A stretch of 64,000 nucleotides of DNA from Natronospirillum sp. (GCF_022565775.1 NZ_JAIUMC010000006.1:1-64000); one strand, 5' to 3'; shown: positions 19,421 through 29,693, numbered from the stretch's first letter. The notes: generated by a model not told the origin, from the letters alone. A program made the numbers and translations.

Positions 19421-21595
19421 TCAGGTGTTTTTCTGCTCACGACGGCGCGCGTGCAGGACAGGTTCGGTGTAGCCACTGGGCTGGCGGGTGCCCTTGAACA
19501 CCAGGTCGCAGGCCGCCTGAAAGGCAACACCATCGAAACCGTGCGCCATGGGGCGATAGGCCGGATCGTGCTGGTTCTGCCGGTCCACAATGGCCGCCAT
19601 GCGCTGCAGTGTCTCCAGCAACTGCTCCTGCGTGCAGATGCCGTGGCGCAGCCAGTTGGCCATATGCTGGGCGGAGATGCGCAGCGTGGCGCGGTCCTCC
19701 ATCAGCCCGACATTGTTGATGTCCGGCACCTTGGAGCAGCCGATGCCCTGGTCAATCCAGCGCACCACGTAACCCAGCAGCCCCTGTGCATTGTTGTCGA
19801 GTTCCTGCTGGATTTCTTGCGGTGTCAGGGTGGTGCTGTGCATCAGCGGCGGCGTCAGGATGTCGGCGAGCATGGCGCGTGGCCGCGATTTGAGTTCCTC
19901 CTGCCGCTGGCGAACATTCACTTCATGGTAATGGGTGGCGTGCAGGGTAGCGGCCGTGGGTGACGGCACCCAGGCACAATTGGCACCCGCTTTCGGATGA
20001 CCGGCCTTGGTGGCCAGCATCTGCGCCATCTCATCCGGCTTGGCCCACATGCCCTTGCCGATCTGTGCCTTGCCCTGCAGACCACAGGTCAAGCCGATAT
20101 CGACGTTCCAGTCTTCATAGGCCTTGATCCAGGGCTGATCCTTGATGTCATCCTTGCGCAGGAAGGGGCCGGCTTCCATGCTGGTATGAATCTCGTCACC
20201 GGTGCGATCGAGAAAGCCGGTATTGATGAAGACCAGCCGGTTCTTCACCGCCCGGATGCATTCCTTCAGGTTGACTGTGGTGCGCCGTTCCTCGTCCATC
20301 ACGCCCACCTTCAGAGTGAAGCGCGGCAAACCCAGCGCGTCCTCGACCCGCTCGAACAGCAGGTCGGTAAACGCCACCTCTTCCGGCCCATGCATCTTGG
20401 GTTTGACAATATAGAGGCTGCCGGTGCGGCTGTTGGCCAGCTTGCCGCGGCCCTTCAGGTCGTGCAGCGCACAGGCCGTGGTGATCATGGCATCCAGGAT
20501 ACCTTCCGGCACTTCGTTGCCGTCGCGATCCAGAATAGCGTCATTGGTCATCAGATGGCCCACATTGCGCACCAGCAGCAAGCTGCGCCCGTGCAGGGTC
20601 AGCAGCTGGCCATCAGGCGCCTGATAGGTGCGATCCGGGTTCAGCGCCCGGGTCATCGGCTTGCCGCCCTTGGTGAAGGTGTCCGTCAGGTCGCCCTTCA
20701 TCAGGCCCAGCCAGTTGCGATACACCGCCACCTTGTCCTCGGCATCAACGGCGGCCACCGAATCCTCGCAGTCGATGATGGTCGACAGCGCCGATTCCAG
20801 CACCACATCGCGGATTCCGGCCTGACTCAGCTTGCCAATCGGGTGCTGACGGTCGATCTGCAGCTCGATATGCAGCCCGTTGTTGACCAGCAACAGCGAC
20901 CGCAGCTCAGGGTCCGCCAGGAAGCCCGCAAGCTGCTCCGGGTGCTGCAACCCGCTCTCAGTGCCATCGGCCAGCCTGGCAACAGCCTGCCGCTGACCAC
21001 CGGTCTCGTCGATACGGTACTCAACCACATCGGCGTGGCTACCGTTGTCCAGCGGCACAGAGCGGTCGAGAAAGTCGTGCGTCCAGTCGATCACGCGTCG
21101 GGCGCGTGTCTCATTGAATACCTTGCCGCGCTCTGCCCCGCCGTCTTCGGCGATGGCATCGGTGCCATAGAGCGCATCATAGAGACTGCCCCAGCGGGCA
21201 TTGGCAGCATTGAGCGCGAAGCGGGCATTGTTGACCGGCACCACCAGTTGCGGCCCGGCCAGTTGGGCGATCTCGTCATCCACATGCTCAGTGGCGATGC
21301 TGAAATCCGGGCCCTCGGGCTCCAGGTAGCCGATGTCCGACAACATGGCACGGTAGGCTTCGGCATCAAAGTCTGTCTTCCCCTGCTGCTGATGCCACTG
21401 GTCAATCCGGGCCTGCAGGTCGTCCCGCTTTTTCAGCAGATCCCGATTGACCGGGGCCAGATCATGAATAAGGGCACTGAAGGCAGACCAGAAGTGCTCG
21501 CTGCTGATGCCCGTGCCGGGCAGCACGTCCTGGTTGATCAAGTCAAAGAGAGGCCGGGCAACCTGCAGCCCCCCTGTCTGAACACGCTCTTGCAT
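19421..21595 (-). CDS. glcB: Malate synthase G
   Basis: [30 protein letters not shown], full-length GlcB; cistron order with glcDEFG. Confidence 0.97.
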   Translation of the reverse strand: MQERVQTGGLQVARPLFDLINQDVLPGTGISSEHFWSAFSALIHDLAPVNRDLLKKRDDLQARIDQWHQQQGKTDFDAEAYRAMLSDIGYLEPEGPDFSIATEHVDDEIAQLAGPQLVVPVNNARFALNAANARWGSLYDALYGTDAIAEDGGAERGKVFNETRARRVIDWTHDFLDRSVPLDNGSHADVVEYRIDETGGQRQAVARLADGTESGLQHPEQLAGFLADPELRSLLLVNNGLHIELQIDRQHPIGKLSQAGIRDVVLESALSTIIDCEDSVAAVDAEDKVAVYRNWLGLMKGDLTDTFTKGGKPMTRALNPDRTYQAPDGQLLTLHGRSLLLVRNVGHLMTNDAILDRDGNEVPEGILDAMITTACALHDLKGRGKLANSRTGSLYIVKPKMHGPEEVAFTDLLFERVEDALGLPRFTLKVGVMDEERRTTVNLKECIRAVKNRLVFINTGFLDRTGDEIHTSMEAGPFLRKDDIKDQPWIKAYEDWNVDIGLTCGLQGKAQIGKGMWAKPDEMAQMLATKAGHPKAGANCAWVPSPTAATLHATHYHEVNVRQRQEELKSRPRAMLADILTPPLMHSTTLTPQEIQQELDNNAQGLLGYVVRWIDQGIGCSKVPDINNVGLMEDRATLRISAQHMANWLRHGICTQEQLLETLQRMAAIVDRQNQHDPAYRPMAHGFDGVAFQAACDLVFKGTRQPSGYTEPVLHARRREQKNT

Positions 21596-21676
21596 CAGTT
21601 CATCCTCTAGTCATATCGGACAGCGCATCCTCGAAGAATGAGATTGCAAGGCACCCATGTCCACTGTAAATTTTAG

Positions 21677-21687
21677 TGGTAGTACCA
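21677..21687. promoter_or_regulatory. Putative GlcC operator 1 (TGGTAGTACCA)
   Basis: TGGT-N3-ACCA, the FadR/GntR-type operator pattern, within identical 16-mer AGTGGTAGTACCAGTT (21675-21690). Confidence 0.65.
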
Positions 21688-21784
21688 GTTATTTTTCAAA
21701 AAATGAGTGCTCAATTTTATATTTTATCAATTAAATCATAGTGATATTGAATTCCTACTAAAGATACAATGAGGATAATTTGAA

Positions 21785-22564
21785 GTGGTAGTACCAGTTC
21801 AAAAGGACAGAAAACACACCACGTCCCTGTCCAGCTCGCTGGCCCGGCGAATAGAGCAATTGATTCTGGACGGCACGCTCAAGTCCGGCAAACCCATGCC
21901 TTCCGAGCGCCAGTTGTCCGAGCGCCTGGGCGTCTCGCGCAACATTCTGCGCGAAGCATTGAAAGAGCTGCGCGGGCGCGGTGTGATCGACACCCAGCAT
22001 GGGCGCGGGTCCATCGTCAAAGGGCTGGTGCCCAATCTGGAACAGGGCAGCGCCCTGACCCATCTGTTCAGAGAGCACCCCAGAACCCTGTATGATCTGC
22101 TGGAAGTACGAGAACTGCTGGAGGGACGAGCGGCCTATCTGGCGGCCGACCGGGGCACTGAAGAAGATTTTCATCGCATTACCCATGCCTTTGAAGCCAT
22201 GGAACAGGCCGGGCAGGAATCGACCGACCCGCTGAAAGCCGCAAAGCTGGATCATGCCTTTCACCAGACCATATCCGAGGCCTCGCACAACCCGGTGCTG
22301 GTGCATACGCTGCAGAGCCTGATGGAGCTGATGCTGAACTCGGTGCTGGCTTCGGTGAACAACCTCTACCACCGAGAGGCTTCCAAGAAAAAGATCGACC
22401 GGCATCACCGTCAGATCTACAATGCGGTCATGAGTCGACAGGCCGATTGGGCCCAGAAAGCTGCCACAGCGCATATTCGCAATGTACGCGAGCGGCTGCT
22501 GGAGATCGAACAGGAAGAGCAACGCCTTGACCGCTCTTCCGACTGGGAGAGGCTGCTGCAGTAG
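21785..22564 (+). CDS. glcC: GntR/FadR-family transcriptional regulator (GlcC-like)
   Basis: wHTH LPSERQLSERLGVSRNILREALKELRGRGVI-like region plus FCD domain; divergent from glcB; GTG start with upstream GAGG. Confidence 0.85.
   Translation: MVVPVQKDRKHTTSLSSSLARRIEQLILDGTLKSGKPMPSERQLSERLGVSRNILREALKELRGRGVIDTQHGRGSIVKGLVPNLEQGSALTHLFREHPRTLYDLLEVRELLEGRAAYLAADRGTEEDFHRITHAFEAMEQAGQESTDPLKAAKLDHAFHQTISEASHNPVLVHTLQSLMELMLNSVLASVNNLYHREASKKKIDRHHRQIYNAVMSRQADWAQKAATAHIRNVRERLLEIEQEEQRLDRSSDWERLLQ
21786..21796. promoter_or_regulatory. Putative GlcC operator 2 (TGGTAGTACCA), overlapping the start of glcC
   Basis: Identical 16-mer AGTGGTAGTACCAGTT at 21784-21799, exactly 109 bp from site 1; overlaps the GTG start codon. 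Confidence 0.65.
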
Positions 22565-22753
22565 CCCGCAGACATTTCACATCCAGGACCAAAATCGCTT
22601 TAAAGAAAGCCAGAACAGCTGAATCCGGCGCGTCGGATAATGGCACACCGAACAGCGTAAGCCTGCTATAATGACGTCAAGGGTATGATATCGGGACAAT
22701 CTCGGTGAAAGCAGCTATCGGAGTTCGCTGCATGTTCTGCCTTCTGGCAAGGG

Positions 22754-24412
22754 GTGACTATGAAGTCCATATCATCCAAGATGACTGTCGCAATTCTTGT
22801 CATGGGTCTGACTTTGACTCTGGCTGTATACGTTCTGCAAAGCAGACTGGTCGCCACCGAGTTCAACAGGCTGGAAGAAACGCAGGCTGTAGCCAATACC
22901 AATCGAGTGCTGCAGCGTTTTGACATCCTGCTGGAGACCATAGATTTCACGGTATACGACTGGTCTGCATGGAGTGATACCTACCAGTTCGCTGAAGACA
23001 GAAACCAAGGGTATATCGACTCCAACCTCTACCCTGCCACCTTCGAAAACTATGGTACGGATGTAGTGGCATTTGTTGATCTGGACCTTAATGTACTTTG
23101 GGCAAGGGTTTTCGACTTTTCACCCGGTGCGCCGCAGATGGACCTTACTGACGCCCACCTGGATGACCTTCTCCAACATATTGCTGACTTTGTCCCCCGT
23201 ATCAGTCCGGATGTGCCCATGGATGAACGCTACCACAGCGGCCTGTTTCAGCTGAACGAAATGCCAGTCATGTTTTCCATGCGCCCCATTGTTCAAAGCA
23301 GCAGCATCGGCGTAGCCAACGGCTATCTACTGCTCGGTACCACGATCAATCCCACTCTGGTTGAAGCTTTCAGCTGGCAGGTTTCTGTTGACTTTGAAAT
23401 TGGTCCGCTTGTTTCTCATGCGGCGCTGACAGAGAATGCCGGCTTTCTGATCGAGCGTCCCAACCGTGAACTGCTGGTGGCCAGCGAACCCTACCTGTCA
23501 GGGCACGAAGGGGGATTTATAGTCACCACCTATCTGCCTCGGGACATTACGCTCTCTGGTGCTCAGACACTGCAGCAGGTCATCACCGCATTTGTTCTGG
23601 TATGCCTGCTCGCAGCGCTGGTCACATGGTGGGTGCTGCGCCGGCATCTGGTCACGCCGTTGCAGAGTCTGACATCAGAGATTCAGCAGATCACCAGTAC
23701 CGGGAATTATGCGAAACAATCGACACTGCAGAGCAACGATGAGATAGGCCAGTTGGCTGGCAACTTCAATAATCTGCTGCGGACGGTGGACAAGAAACAC
23801 CAGGAACTGAGCGAACTCAATACAAAGCTCAACAAGGAACATGCGCGCCTCATCAGCACCCAACAGGAACTGCAAAGAGCCAATTTCGAGCTAAAATCAC
23901 TATCGGAGAAGGATGCGCTGACCGGCCTGTACAATCGCCTGGCGCTGGACCGAAAACTGGAGTGGGACTGGGCAATATTGGGGCGAGCCGGCGCCCCCCT
24001 CTCTATTCTGTTGATCGATATTGACCTGTTCAAACAATACAATGATCACTATGGCCACCAAGCCGGTGACGACTGCCTGCGCCGCGTTGCCATTGCCATG
24101 GAGTCAGTTGCCCTGCGAGACTCCGATATGGTCGCTCGTTATGGTGGTGAAGAGTTCATTGTTCTGTTGCCCAACACTGCAAAAGACGCCGCCATTAAAC
24201 TTGCCAACCGACTGCTACAGGTCATCAAGGATGAAGCCATAGAGCACCAACACAGCCCGATCGAAAAAATCTTGACGGTCAGCATCGGCGTCGCCTCTGC
24301 CGTTCCCCAAAAAGACCATTCTGTGAAATCTCTGGTCGATGCCGCCGACAAGGCACTATACCGCGCCAAAGAGAACGGCCGGGGCCGTGTCGAGAACGGT
24401 TCCACCGTCTGA
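22754..24412 (+). CDS. Diguanylate cyclase with CHASE4-like sensor, HAMP and GGEEF domain
   Basis: Periplasmic ...FDILLETIDFTVYDWSAWSDTYQFAED...; HAMP; RDSDMVARYGGEEF (RxxD I-site and active site). Confidence 0.9.
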   Translation: MTMKSISSKMTVAILVMGLTLTLAVYVLQSRLVATEFNRLEETQAVANTNRVLQRFDILLETIDFTVYDWSAWSDTYQFAEDRNQGYIDSNLYPATFENYGTDVVAFVDLDLNVLWARVFDFSPGAPQMDLTDAHLDDLLQHIADFVPRISPDVPMDERYHSGLFQLNEMPVMFSMRPIVQSSSIGVANGYLLLGTTINPTLVEAFSWQVSVDFEIGPLVSHAALTENAGFLIERPNRELLVASEPYLSGHEGGFIVTTYLPRDITLSGAQTLQQVITAFVLVCLLAALVTWWVLRRHLVTPLQSLTSEIQQITSTGNYAKQSTLQSNDEIGQLAGNFNNLLRTVDKKHQELSELNTKLNKEHARLISTQQELQRANFELKSLSEKDALTGLYNRLALDRKLEWDWAILGRAGAPLSILLIDIDLFKQYNDHYGHQAGDDCLRRVAIAMESVALRDSDMVARYGGEEFIVLLPNTAKDAAIKLANRLLQVIKDEAIEHQHSPIEKILTVSIGVASAVPQKDHSVKSLVDAADKALYRAKENGRGRVENGSTV

Positions 24413-24466
24413 ATCAAACAGGCTGAAAATGCCCCTGCCATCTACTGGGTCCTAGGAGCAGGCTCT

Positions 24467-24488
24467 GTACGCCAGCGAACCGAGAACG
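24467..24488 (+). promoter_or_regulatory. Shared upstream motif copy A (GTACGCCAGCGAACCGAGAACG)
   Basis: Matches copies at 29158 and 32963; lies 137 bp before the ATG of the DUF4398 lipoprotein. Confidence 0.45.
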
Positions 24489-24517
24489 CCCACCCTTGTT
24501 GATAGATTGACGCACAC

Positions 24518-24603
24518 CAAGGAGAGTCTGCACGCCGCCCTGGCTTGCAGTGCTGCGCCCCTCGCGAGGCGTCTGCAGCTCCGGATCAACAGGGAGTGAC
24601 GCA
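24518..24603 (+). ncRNA. Putative structured 5' leader, copy A
   Basis: CAAGGAGAGTCTGC...GCGTCTGCAGCTCCG...GGGAG shared with copy B (29208-29294). Possible stem GGAG/CTCC, CTGC/GCAG, ACGCC/GGCGT. Confidence 0.4.
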
Positions 24604-24981
24604 ATGAACCACCTCAATACCACTGTTATACGGCACCGATTGTCTCTGCTGGGCCTGCTCATGCTGATTGCTCTGTTAGCGGCCTGTGCTTCAACACCCA
24701 TGGCGCCTGCTGATTCTCTCGACGCAGCAAGAAACGCCATTGCCAGTGCTGAACAGGCAGGCGCAAGCCAGCATGCCGCGCCGGAGCTTGAAGAAGCGAA
24801 GGCCCGAATGGTCATGGCCGAAGAAGCGGTTGAAGATGAAAATATGGCCAATGCCGACAGGCTTGCCCAGCAGTCTCGTATAGCTGCGGAACTGGCCATG
24901 GCAAAAACAGAGACAGCCATGGCAGAAGAGTTCAACCGTGGATTGGGCGGCACTGATATGCAACAGCAAGGAGATCAGTAA
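24604..24981 (+). CDS. DUF4398-type lipoprotein (copy A)
   Basis: Lipobox LIALLAACASTP; DAARNAIASAEQAGASQHAAPELEEAKARM typical of DUF4398. Confidence 0.8.
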   Translation: MNHLNTTVIRHRLSLLGLLMLIALLAACASTPMAPADSLDAARNAIASAEQAGASQHAAPELEEAKARMVMAEEAVEDENMANADRLAQQSRIAAELAMAKTETAMAEEFNRGLGGTDMQQQGDQ

Positions 24982-25805
24982 TGAATACTTTTTCACTCGT
25001 TAAACACCGGGTTGGCGGCATGGCCGGACCCACCCTGGCGCTGACCACGGTACTGCTGACAGCCTGTGCCTTCTCACCTGTTGCCCCCACCGGCGCGCAG
25101 GATGTGCGCAGCAAGCTGACCGAACTGCAGAATAACCCGGACATGGCCAACAACGCGGCTGAAGAGCTTAGGGTAGCTGAAGAAGCCGTCATCGTGGCAG
25201 AGGAAGCCGTAGGCCGGGGCGATACGGAACTGGGTGAACACCGCGTCTACATGGCTGACAACCTGGTGGAGATTGCTGAGGCCAAGGCCAGAACACGGCT
25301 CGCCGAAGCTGACCGGACACGCATAGAGGAAGAGCAGGAGTCGAGCCGCCTGGCAGCCGCTCAGGAGCGGGAAAACGAAAGTGTACAGACCGACCTGTTG
25401 GCATCATCCGTCACTGACAGCGATCTGCAGCAAGAGATCGAAGCGCTGAATGCTGAAGTGACCGACCGGGGTCTGGAACTGGCGGACGTGCTGTTTGCGT
25501 TCGGCAGTTCAGAACTTTCCGAAAGTGGCAGCCAGAACCTTGATCGGCTGGTGACGTTTCTCAACGGGCACCCGGAGCTCTATGTACTGCTGGAGGGTCA
25601 CACCGACAATGTGGGTGATGCCGAATTCAACCAGGGCCTGTCGCAGCGGCGCGCCGAGTCTGTTCAGCAGTATCTGACTGATCATGGCATCCGGGAAAGC
25701 ATGCTTGTAGTCTCGGGATTCGGACTGGAGCGCCCCGTGGGCAACAACCGCACTGTTTCTGGCCGCGAGCAGAACCGACGGGTCGAAGTGATCATAGAGG
25801 ACTAG
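24981..25805 (+). CDS. OmpA-family lipoprotein with N-terminal DUF4398-like region (copy A)
   Basis: LLTACAFSP lipobox; OmpA C-terminal GHTDNVGDAEFNQGLSQRRAESVQQYLTDHGI...GREQNRRVEV; 1-nt overlap with the preceding gene. Confidence 0.88.
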   Translation: MNTFSLVKHRVGGMAGPTLALTTVLLTACAFSPVAPTGAQDVRSKLTELQNNPDMANNAAEELRVAEEAVIVAEEAVGRGDTELGEHRVYMADNLVEIAEAKARTRLAEADRTRIEEEQESSRLAAAQERENESVQTDLLASSVTDSDLQQEIEALNAEVTDRGLELADVLFAFGSSELSESGSQNLDRLVTFLNGHPELYVLLEGHTDNVGDAEFNQGLSQRRAESVQQYLTDHGIRESMLVVSGFGLERPVGNNRTVSGREQNRRVEVIIED

Positions 25806-25842
25806 TGTCTCGACATTCAGTTCACTGAAGAGCTACCTCAGA

Positions 25843-25866
25843 AGCCACCACTCCGGTGGCTTTTCT
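25843..25866 (+). terminator. Rho-independent terminator
   Basis: AGCCACC-ACTCC-GGTGGCT followed by TTTCTT. Confidence 0.75.
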
Positions 25867-25890
25867 TCGCGCGGAGCCTGCAGCGCATAC

Positions 25891-28428
25891 TCAACGCTGG
25901 CCCTTGGGCTCTTTTCGCAAACGGGATTCCAATTGTTTGGTGTCGGTGATATCGAACATGGTGATCACCACTCCATCAATCACATTGTCGAGCCGACGAT
26001 AGGGCATGATACTGATTGAAAACCAGCGACCTTCGCTGGTGGCGATCTGCTTTTCGCAGATCTTCAGGGTATCCAATGTTTCCTTTGCGTCTTCTTCCAG
26101 CTCCGGGTATTCCAGAATACTGGTCAGCTCACCCAGCGGGCGGCCCACATCGCTGTCGCGCAGGCTGATGAGTTTGGCCGCACGGGCGGTGTAACGACGC
26201 ACGTTGAGGTTCTGATCCAGAAACAGGATGGCAATCTCTATGCTGTTGAGCACATTCTGCATGTCGCTCTGCGCCAGCGCCAGATCGTCCAGTTTGGTCT
26301 GCAATTCGGTATTGATGGTTTGCAACTCTTCGTTCATCGACTGCATTTCTTCCTTCGATGAGGTCAGCTCTTCATTAGCGGATTGCAGTTCTTCGTTGGT
26401 AGACTGAAGCTCTTCGTTGGAGGCCTGCAACTCCTCCCGGGTCAGAGTCGCCTCTTCGGTCAACTGATCGATGGACTGTTGATAGCGCAGAATCTCCTCA
26501 TCATGGTCATCGGCAGGTACAGACTTTTTGCCGCCGCGGCGGCCCTTGGCGGTCACAGCAGTATCCCGGAATACCACAATGGTCATGTCTTTCAGAGCCG
26601 CCGGATCGCTCAGCGCCTGCACGGTCACGTCGACATGCTGTATGCCATCTCCGGCCTGCACAGGCACACGGTGCAACATCACTGGCTCTTTTTGCAGGGC
26701 CGCCTGCTTCAGCGCCCCATACAGGGGGGTGCGCAACCCTTCGCGCGCCATGGCATGGATATTCCAGTTGGCTTTCCCGGCCGCAGGCTCCAGATATTTG
26801 CCGGTGCGGCCGCTGATATACACGATATCCGCCTCCTGATTCAGCACCACTGCGGCGGGCGAATACACCTGCAACAGCAGATGATCAGCAGCGGTCTGCA
26901 GGTTGTTGCTGCCCTTGGGCGAGACAGAATTGGCCGGCACAGACTGCTCCTTCGACAAGGTGGACAAGGGGGGAAACGACTTCAGCAGGAAATTCGAACC
27001 ACTGATGGAATCATGCCTTAACCGGCGATACAGACGCAATCTCGGCTTCAGGGCTTCAAACAGATGGCTCAATCTGCCAACAGTCTCCGAGCTGCCCAAC
27101 ATCAGCAGCCCGTGGCCCCGAAGGCTGTAGTGGAACAAGGGCAACAGTCGCCGCTGCAGCATGGGGTCAAAGTATATCAGGAGGTTCCGGCAGGCGATAA
27201 GATCCAGCTTGGTGAAAGGCGGGTCAAGAATGACATCGTGCTGGGCGAAAAGCACCTTGTCCCGAATGTCTGGCTTGACCTGATAGCCGCCGGCGGTTTT
27301 GATGAAATGGCGCGCCAGGCGCTGTTTTGACACCTGCTCTTCAATGCCCTTTGGATAGCGACCGGCACGGGCGACCGTGATCGCCTCCTGGCTCAGGTCC
27401 GTGGCAAAAATCTGCAGCGTGATATTGTGCCCTGACGGCAACTGTTCCAGCGCTTCAGTGAAGGTGATGGCCAGAGAGTAAGCCTCCTCGCCGGTAGAAC
27501 ACCCCACCACCCAGGCCCTGAGATCAGAGCCTTGCGGGGTTGTTGCAACGAGGGCTGGCAGGGCTTCTTCATCCAGATACGTCCAGATTTCCGGGTCGCG
27601 AAAGAAGGCCGTCACGCCGATCAGTATCTCCCGAAACAGCAGCTGTACTTCCTGGCTGTTCTCTTCCAGATACTGCACATAGGCCAGCGGCTCGGCAAGC
27701 CCGTGCACCAGCATGCGGCGCTCGATTCGGCGCATCAGGGTACTGGGCTTGTACAGGGAAAAATCGTGCCGGGTCTGTTGCTGCAGTATCTCGATGATGG
27801 CTTCAATGGGCCGCCCGGGCCGTGCCGGTGGCGGCACTTTTGCCTCCGGCTGGTTCCCGGCCGACTCGACCCTGTCAAGATCAAACGCCAGCAGGCGTTC
27901 CGCCAATTCTTCGGCTGGAGCCACTATATCTGCGAAACCGGTGGCTATGGCACTGCGCGGCATGGCATCAAACTCGGCTGAGGCTGGTGCCTGTACCATC
28001 ACCAGACCCCCAGTGGCACGAATCGCCTGAATACCCAGCGTGCCGTCGGAGCCCATACCGGACAGCACAACCGCAATGGCCTGCTCATTCAGCACGGCGG
28101 CCAACGAGGAAAACAGCACATTGATGGGCAGGCGCATTCCCCGGGGCTCCAGGGGTTGACTCAGCCGGATCCGCTCATCAACGACGCGCAACTCTGAATT
28201 GGATGGGATCACATAAACCCGATTGGGCAGGATGAGGCTATCCTGCGCGGCTTCCTCTACCGGCATTCTGGTATATCGTTGCAGCAGCTCCGGCAGCATC
28301 GCTCTTTGCGTGGGGTCCAGGTGCTGCACCACGATAAACGCCAGGCCGGTATCCGGGGGCATATGGCGAAAAAAATCCTCCAGTGCCACCAGGCCTCCCG
28401 CAGAGGCCCCAATGCCGACAATACGCAT
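25891..28428 (-). CDS. CheB-CheR-PAS hybrid protein
   Basis: CheB methylesterase (GASAGG, VVQHLDP, GMGSDG), CheR methyltransferase (WVVGCSTGEEAYSLAI), coiled coil (ELQASNEELQSTNEELQSANEELTSSKEEMQS), PAS; no kinase domain before the stop. Confidence 0.92.
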   Translation of the reverse strand: MRIVGIGASAGGLVALEDFFRHMPPDTGLAFIVVQHLDPTQRAMLPELLQRYTRMPVEEAAQDSLILPNRVYVIPSNSELRVVDERIRLSQPLEPRGMRLPINVLFSSLAAVLNEQAIAVVLSGMGSDGTLGIQAIRATGGLVMVQAPASAEFDAMPRSAIATGFADIVAPAEELAERLLAFDLDRVESAGNQPEAKVPPPARPGRPIEAIIEILQQQTRHDFSLYKPSTLMRRIERRMLVHGLAEPLAYVQYLEENSQEVQLLFREILIGVTAFFRDPEIWTYLDEEALPALVATTPQGSDLRAWVVGCSTGEEAYSLAITFTEALEQLPSGHNITLQIFATDLSQEAITVARAGRYPKGIEEQVSKQRLARHFIKTAGGYQVKPDIRDKVLFAQHDVILDPPFTKLDLIACRNLLIYFDPMLQRRLLPLFHYSLRGHGLLMLGSSETVGRLSHLFEALKPRLRLYRRLRHDSISGSNFLLKSFPPLSTLSKEQSVPANSVSPKGSNNLQTAADHLLLQVYSPAAVVLNQEADIVYISGRTGKYLEPAAGKANWNIHAMAREGLRTPLYGALKQAALQKEPVMLHRVPVQAGDGIQHVDVTVQALSDPAALKDMTIVVFRDTAVTAKGRRGGKKSVPADDHDEEILRYQQSIDQLTEEATLTREELQASNEELQSTNEELQSANEELTSSKEEMQSMNEELQTINTELQTKLDDLALAQSDMQNVLNSIEIAILFLDQNLNVRRYTARAAKLISLRDSDVGRPLGELTSILEYPELEEDAKETLDTLKICEKQIATSEGRWFSISIMPYRRLDNVIDGVVITMFDITDTKQLESRLRKEPKGQR

Positions 28429-29054
28429 CAGAACGGATTGATGTTGGCGTCTGCATCTCCACTGTGGGAGATCGCCAGCATGACACTGTCATCGGTCGGA
28501 CCGACTCTGGCATTGATGGACAGGGGGTATTCAGGGCGATCAGCCAACCGCACCAGACAAGTGGCCCCAGAGCTCATGGTTTCCACCCGGTGCAACATGG
28601 ATGCCAGCGCTTTGCGACTCAGCGGAGCCAGGTACTGGGCCAGAGTTTGCCCCTCGGCGTGGTCCAGAGGTATACCCAACAAGGTAGCGGCGGCAAGGTT
28701 GCTGTCCATCAACTGGCCGCCCCGATCGACTACCACGCAAGCCGTTGGCGCATTTCTGAACAGAGCCCGATAGTAGACCAGTTCTGCCGTTGCCTCTCTT
28801 TCGCTGGCCAGAATCTGCTCTACCAACAGATCCAGCTCTACCTGATGCGTCTGCAATTCATGCAGCAGTTTCAGCGCATCCGCAGCGAACTCAGGGTTGC
28901 TGGCGCGGCGATAGAGCAGCTCCAGTGCCTCGACACCCAGATGACCACCGCCAATATCAGAGGCCACTGCAGCACCCTCGCGAATCAGCTTCTCAGCTTT
29001 TTCCCGGAGCTGATCCCGGCTCTCGGCGCGAGCGCGTTCCTTTTGCGTTGTCAT
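28428..29054 (-). CDS. PAS-domain protein
   Basis: Coiled-coil ELQTHQVELDLLVEQI then PAS-like YRALFRNAPTACVVVDRGGQLMDSNLAAATLLG; ATGA overlap with the CheB-CheR gene. Start placed at 29054. Confidence 0.75.
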   Translation of the reverse strand: MTTQKERARAESRDQLREKAEKLIREGAAVASDIGGGHLGVEALELLYRRASNPEFAADALKLLHELQTHQVELDLLVEQILASEREATAELVYYRALFRNAPTACVVVDRGGQLMDSNLAAATLLGIPLDHAEGQTLAQYLAPLSRKALASMLHRVETMSSGATCLVRLADRPEYPLSINARVGPTDDSVMLAISHSGDADANINPF

Positions 29055-29157
29055 AGTGGCTACCTTGATACCAAGCGTTGCGGATAAGCCCATACTACGC
29101 TGCGCAACCCGCATTAGACAGAGCCTTTCGCCAAACCACTGTACTTTTGACCACTAT

Positions 29158-29179
29158 GTGCGGTGGCGAACAGAATACC
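29158..29179 (+). promoter_or_regulatory. Shared upstream motif copy B (GTGCGGTGGCGAACAGAATACC)
   Basis: Matches copies A and C; also 137 bp before its ATG. Confidence 0.45.
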
Positions 29180-29207
29180 TTGCTCCCGGCTGTTAATTTG
29201 CGTCATA

Positions 29208-29294
29208 CAAGGAGAGTCTGCGTGCCGCTCAGGTGCGCAAGTGCAGAGCCCCTATGGGCCTCTGTCAGCTCCGCATTCAAGGGAGCAAGTTGCA
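29208..29294 (+). ncRNA. Putative structured 5' leader, copy B
   Basis: Shares CAAGGAGAGTCTGC...GCCTCTGTCAGCTCCG...GGGAG with copy A; local hairpin CAGAG-CCC-CTAT-GGG-C-CTCTG. Confidence 0.4.
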
Positions 29295-29693
29295 ATGAAT
29301 CATTATCTGGCCGCTGTTGTGCACAGACCCTTTTCTCTGTTTTGCAGTCTGGCACTGGTTGCCCTGCTGGCCGCCTGTGCGTCAACACCCTCCGCTCCTA
29401 CCGAGTCTCTGACTGCCGCCCGCGATGCAATCGCCAGTGCCGAGCAGGCCGGCGCCCGTCAGCATGCTGGGGCCGAACTTGAAGAAGCCCAGCAGCAACT
29501 CGCCCGAGCTGAAGAGGCCGTGATCGCAGAAGCCATGGTCGAAGCGGACTGGCTGGCGCAGCAAGCCCGGATAACCGCCGAACTGGCCATGGCCAGAACC
29601 GAGTCTGCCCGAGCCACCGAAGTCAATCGAGACATGCGGCGCGCAGCAGAAGCCCTTGAAACCGAAATGCAACGGCAGGGAGACCAGCAATGA
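29295..29693 (+). CDS. DUF4398-type lipoprotein (copy B)
   Basis: VALLAACASTPSAPTESLTAARDAIASAEQAGARQHAGAELEEAQQ; paralogue of 24604-24981. Confidence 0.8.
   Translation: MNHYLAAVVHRPFSLFCSLALVALLAACASTPSAPTESLTAARDAIASAEQAGARQHAGAELEEAQQQLARAEEAVIAEAMVEADWLAQQARITAELAMARTESARATEVNRDMRRAAEALETEMQRQGDQQ

Noticed and set aside
19997-21610. 537-aa + strand ORF opposite malate synthase G
   Set aside because: Antisense shadow ORF in GC-rich coding sequence. The minus strand encodes full-length GlcB and the + product is low-complexity His/Gln/Arg-rich with no family signature.
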